Assembly (NCBI RefSeq): GCF_001279525.1
Contig: NZ_LGDY01000120.1
Coordinates: 28,183 to 92,182 of the forward strand
Direction of reading: 5' to 3'
Length of the DNA: 64,000 nucleotides
Origin: Nocardia sp. NRRL S-836
Lineage (GTDB): Bacteria; Actinomycetota; Actinomycetes; Mycobacteriales; Pseudonocardiaceae
The notes below the pieces were generated by a model that was not told where the DNA came from, searched no databases, and saw nothing but the letters and a program-made list of their open reading frames with translations. Shown here in pieces: positions 61,742-64,000 of the stretch. The translations under genes were made by a program, and so were the position numbers. Position 1 is the stretch's first letter; every line of letters begins with the position of its first letter.

Positions 61742-62104
61742 TCAGAGGCTTTGCGTGGTGCCGGTTGTCTTCTCTTCGACGAGGTTGCCGTCGCTGTCCC
61801 ACCGCCGGCGCGTGAGTTGCCGGCCCTGGGGATCGAACGTCCGCAACTCGGCGAGGCGGCCGTTGGGGTGCCACTTCCGCCACTCACCGACCGCTGTCCC
61901 GGCGTTGTGCACGCCTTGCTGGCGTATCCGGCCGCTCGGGTACCAGGCCGAGTGAGGGCCGTGAGGGATTCCCTGCCAGTAGGTGGTCAGGTCGATGACG
62001 GTGCCGGTGGCATCCCTGGTCTCGACCTCGCCGTCGAAGAGCTCGCCGTCGTGGTGGACGCGCGCCGTCTCGTCCAGGTACGACTCCGTGCTGTCGATGC
62101 GCAA
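61742..62104 (-). CDS. YwqK-family (MORN-like) immunity protein, second copy
   Basis: A 120-residue protein of MORN-like strands: GELFDGEVETRDATGTVIDL, YWQGIPHGPHSAWYPSGRI, EWRKWHPNGRLAELRTFD, WDSDGNLVEEKT. It is a paralogue of the next gene upstream. TTG 62104 is the first start in frame (GAGGA 4 nt before it); a stop lies just upstream in the same frame although the sequence before it (DIEDS) still resembles the paralogue, so the 5' end may be eroded. YwqK proteins neutralise YwqJ deaminase toxins. Confidence 0.78.
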   Translation of the reverse strand: MRIDSTESYLDETARVHHDGELFDGEVETRDATGTVIDLTTYWQGIPHGPHSAWYPSGRIRQQGVHNAGTAVGEWRKWHPNGRLAELRTFDPQGRQLTRRRWDSDGNLVEEKTTGTTQSL

Positions 62105-62163
62105 CGAATCCTCGATGTCTCCACGCGGATGATCTGTTCACCGAAAGCGGCGGCTGGCTTCGC

Positions 62164-62505
62164 TCAAGCGACGTGTTCGTAGGTCAGCGTGCCGTTCTCG
62201 TCCCATTCCCTGCGGTAGAGCTGGCGTCCCTGGTCGTCGAACTCCGTTTCGAGCGCCAGCTGTCCGTTGGGGTGCCACTGCCGGTTCACGCCGTTGGGCA
62301 TGCCGAACTTCATCATGCCTTGCTTGAACGGGCGGTCGGGCCCGTACCACTCGGAGTAGGGGCCGTCCTGCACGCCGGTGTAATAGGTGTAGAGCGAGAT
62401 GAGGTTGCCGTTGGTACCAACCTCCACCACTTCGCCGGTGAACGGGGTTCCTTCGTAAAGGACACCGTTGTAGTCGTCCTCGGTGTCTTCGATGTTCACA
62501 CGCAT
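62164..62505 (-). CDS. YwqK-family (MORN-like) immunity protein
   Basis: A 113-residue protein of MORN-like repeats: YEGTPFTGEVVEVGTNGNLI, YYTGVQDGPYSEWYGPD, VNRQWHPNGQLALETEFD, RREWDENGTLTYEHV. This is the cognate immunity type for YwqJ deaminase toxins, and the toxin gene is immediately upstream. ATG 62505 is preferred because GGAG lies 8 nt before it; ATG 62511 or GTG 62514 in the same frame would overlap the toxin stop (GTGA). Tight coupling to the toxin ensures co-production. Confidence 0.85.
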   Translation of the reverse strand: MRVNIEDTEDDYNGVLYEGTPFTGEVVEVGTNGNLISLYTYYTGVQDGPYSEWYGPDRPFKQGMMKFGMPNGVNRQWHPNGQLALETEFDDQGRQLYRREWDENGTLTYEHVA

Positions 62506-62510
62506 GTTCA

Positions 62511-64000
62511 TCACTCCGGCAGGACCTGGAGCCGTGGGTCACCAGGTGGGTGGGTGAGCTTACCAGCGGAGCTGGGCACGCCATCGATCATGCGCGTGCA
62601 GTTCGCGCAGCATTGCGCCGTGTCCGGGAACCGCCCGTCCCGGACCGCGCCGACCTTCGCGGGCGTGAAAGCGTTGTCCACGCGCATTTCGCCCAGGATC
62701 TTGCGCAGCTCCTCCGGCGAGACGTCCGGCGGCACCCCGCGGTCCAGCAACATCTGGTTGACGTTCTTGACCTCGGCGTGCCTCGTCGGCGCGTCGTTGA
62801 TGGGGAACGGAGTGCGGAACTCCTCACCGTTCCTGTCGAGCAGCGGCTGCCCGAGCCGGTCGGGACTGCGGTCCGGCTGCGTGTAGCCCAAACCGTCGCC
62901 GTCGGGCGGAGGATTGTTCATCATGGCCTCGCGGCGCGCGGCCAATGCGGGGTGGAGCTTGTCCTCCGGAATCAGGTCCGTGTTCGAACCGTTGACCGAT
63001 TCGTAGATCTTCCCGGTCTGCCGGTCGACCGCGACCGAGGTGCACACCACGTTGTTGTTCGCGTACTTCTGGATGTTCTGCGCGGGGTGGTTCGGCGGTT
63101 TGATCGTGCCGTCGGCGATCTTGTTCTCGATCAGCTTGGCGCGGTCTTCGAGCACCCTGTTCAGGTACTGCTCGATCGGTTCCCCGTTGTAGTGCGTGAT
63201 GAGACCGTTCTCGTCGAGCGGCTGGCACCTGTCGAGGTCGAGCTGCTCCAGCACCTGCGCCTCCGCGCGGGTCGGCGGCAGGTCGTCCGGGTGGTGCGCG
63301 AACTCCGGGTCCCGCTCGTAGGGAGGGTCACCACGGTCGACGGCGCCGTCGGTGTCCGTGCCGTCGTGGCGGTCGCTGTCCGGGGCGTAGCCGTCGTCGC
63401 CGGTCTTCGTCTTCGTGCCGTCCGGGTGGTGGGTCTCCCACTCGCCGTTCGGCGGGATCTTCGGCTGGCGGGTGCCGTCGGGGTGGAGCTCGGCGTCGCT
63501 TGTGAAGACGCGGCCGTGGGTGTCGGTCCAGGCCGGCTTGGTGGGGGCGAGGACCGGGGCGTCGAGGTGCTTGGAGAGCTGCTTGGCGAAGTCGTTGCTG
63601 CCCGCGTCGCAGCCGATCAGGCGGACCGGCTTGCTGCCGTCGTAACCGCTGCGGCGCAACATGTCCGCGTACTCGGCCGGGGTGTAGTCGTGGCCGCCGA
63701 CGCGGGCCCTGCCGTCCGGGGTGACGTGGACGTCCGCGGTGAAGTAGCGCGGGTCGTTCGGCACGCGGTGCGGGAGGTCGCCCATGTTCGGGTCGCCGCC
63801 GTGGTGGGAGACGCCGGCCTCGGTGGTTTCGGCGTGGCGCTGGTGGGCCTCGTCCGGGGACGGGCGGTCCGCGGGTGGGGCGTCGGGGTCGTGCGTGGTG
63901 GGGTCGCTGTCGTGGGACTTGTCGGGGGTGTCGTGCGGTTTGTCGGCGGCCGGGCCGGGGTGCGGGGTGTCCGCGTCGCGGCCGTGGGGCGAGTCGGGGT
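62511..64000 (-). CDS. Polymorphic toxin, C-terminal part with YwqJ-type deaminase (partial)
   Basis: The frame is open from the right edge to its stop at 62511, so the N terminus lies outside the window. The visible 5' part is an Asp/Pro/His-rich linker (about 64000-63790). Then come a domain around PVRLIGCDAGSNDFAKQLSKH (about 63600), which resembles the caspase/DUF4347-like or lipase-type 'GCxxGS' segment common in toxin proteins, a second linker, and a C-terminal deaminase. The zinc motif is TRHAEVKNVNQ (HAE) and TAQCCANCTRM (CxxC), as in YwqJ-like deaminases. The expected role is deamination of nucleic acid or nucleotides in rival cells after secretion. Confidence 0.82.
   Translation of the reverse strand, partial: PDSPHGRDADTPHPGPAADKPHDTPDKSHDSDPTTHDPDAPPADRPSPDEAHQRHAETTEAGVSHHGGDPNMGDLPHRVPNDPRYFTADVHVTPDGRARVGGHDYTPAEYADMLRRSGYDGSKPVRLIGCDAGSNDFAKQLSKHLDAPVLAPTKPAWTDTHGRVFTSDAELHPDGTRQPKIPPNGEWETHHPDGTKTKTGDDGYAPDSDRHDGTDTDGAVDRGDPPYERDPEFAHHPDDLPPTRAEAQVLEQLDLDRCQPLDENGLITHYNGEPIEQYLNRVLEDRAKLIENKIADGTIKPPNHPAQNIQKYANNNVVCTSVAVDRQTGKIYESVNGSNTDLIPEDKLHPALAARREAMMNNPPPDGDGLGYTQPDRSPDRLGQPLLDRNGEEFRTPFPINDAPTRHAEVKNVNQMLLDRGVPPDVSPEELRKILGEMRVDNAFTPAKVGAVRDGRFPDTAQCCANCTRMIDGVPSSAGKLTHPPGDPRLQVLPE

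Overview
The window is high-GC, actinobacterial chromosomal DNA. GTG and TTG starts are common, coupled genes overlap by 4 nt (ATGA/GTGA), lipoproteins and AfsR/SARP, NB-ARC and polymorphic-toxin genes are present, and polA lacks proofreading residues. The gene set (DUF4328, DUF5685, CoaE-GrpB fusion, YwqK immunity genes, GT87) fits a Pseudonocardiaceae-type organism such as Lentzea, Saccharothrix or Actinosynnema. That assignment is inference from gene content, not from a marker search.

Core backbone: a complete branched-chain amino acid ABC operon (livKHMGF, 0.9-6.3 kb), a PaaI-type thioesterase and polA (7.6-10.7 kb), rpsA (35.7-37.2 kb), coaE (38.0-39.2 kb), uvrB (41.5-43.7 kb) and a TerC-family gene (50.8-51.8 kb) behind a probable Mn2+ riboswitch. 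From memory this order resembles the Streptomyces core. Accessory blocks sit between these anchors.

Block between polA and rpsA (10.8-35.5 kb): a vancomycin-type glycosyltransferase; a SecD-P1-like lipoprotein; a small amino-acid-modifying operon (BesD/HalD-like Fe/2OG oxygenase, an argininosuccinate synthase of non-actinobacterial type, a formyltransferase, a Rid protein); several local regulators (TetR, Lrp-like, SARP, HxlR) with visible operators; two NlpC/P60-like proteins, one secreted with a lectin-like propeller; two Gfo/Idh/MocA oxidoreductases; two DUF4328 membrane proteins; and a TetR-YhgE-degenerate ABC operon.

Block from 43.7 to 55 kb: a large structured intergenic element; a MarR regulator; small VOC and MmcQ proteins; and an exporter operon. 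In that operon an extracellular peptidase-like hydrolase is fused to an ABC ATPase, and two translationally coupled, repeat-built small ORFs separate it from its permease. TerC, an amidohydrolase and an S9 peptidase follow.

Block from 55 to 64 kb looks like a conflict or defence region: an NLR-like STAND ATPase with an N-terminal amyloid-signalling-type motif, a decayed tandem copy lacking the whole ATPase domain, a RES toxin with its antitoxin, a GT87 mannosyltransferase, and the 3' part of a polymorphic toxin ending in a YwqJ-type deaminase with three downstream immunity-like genes.
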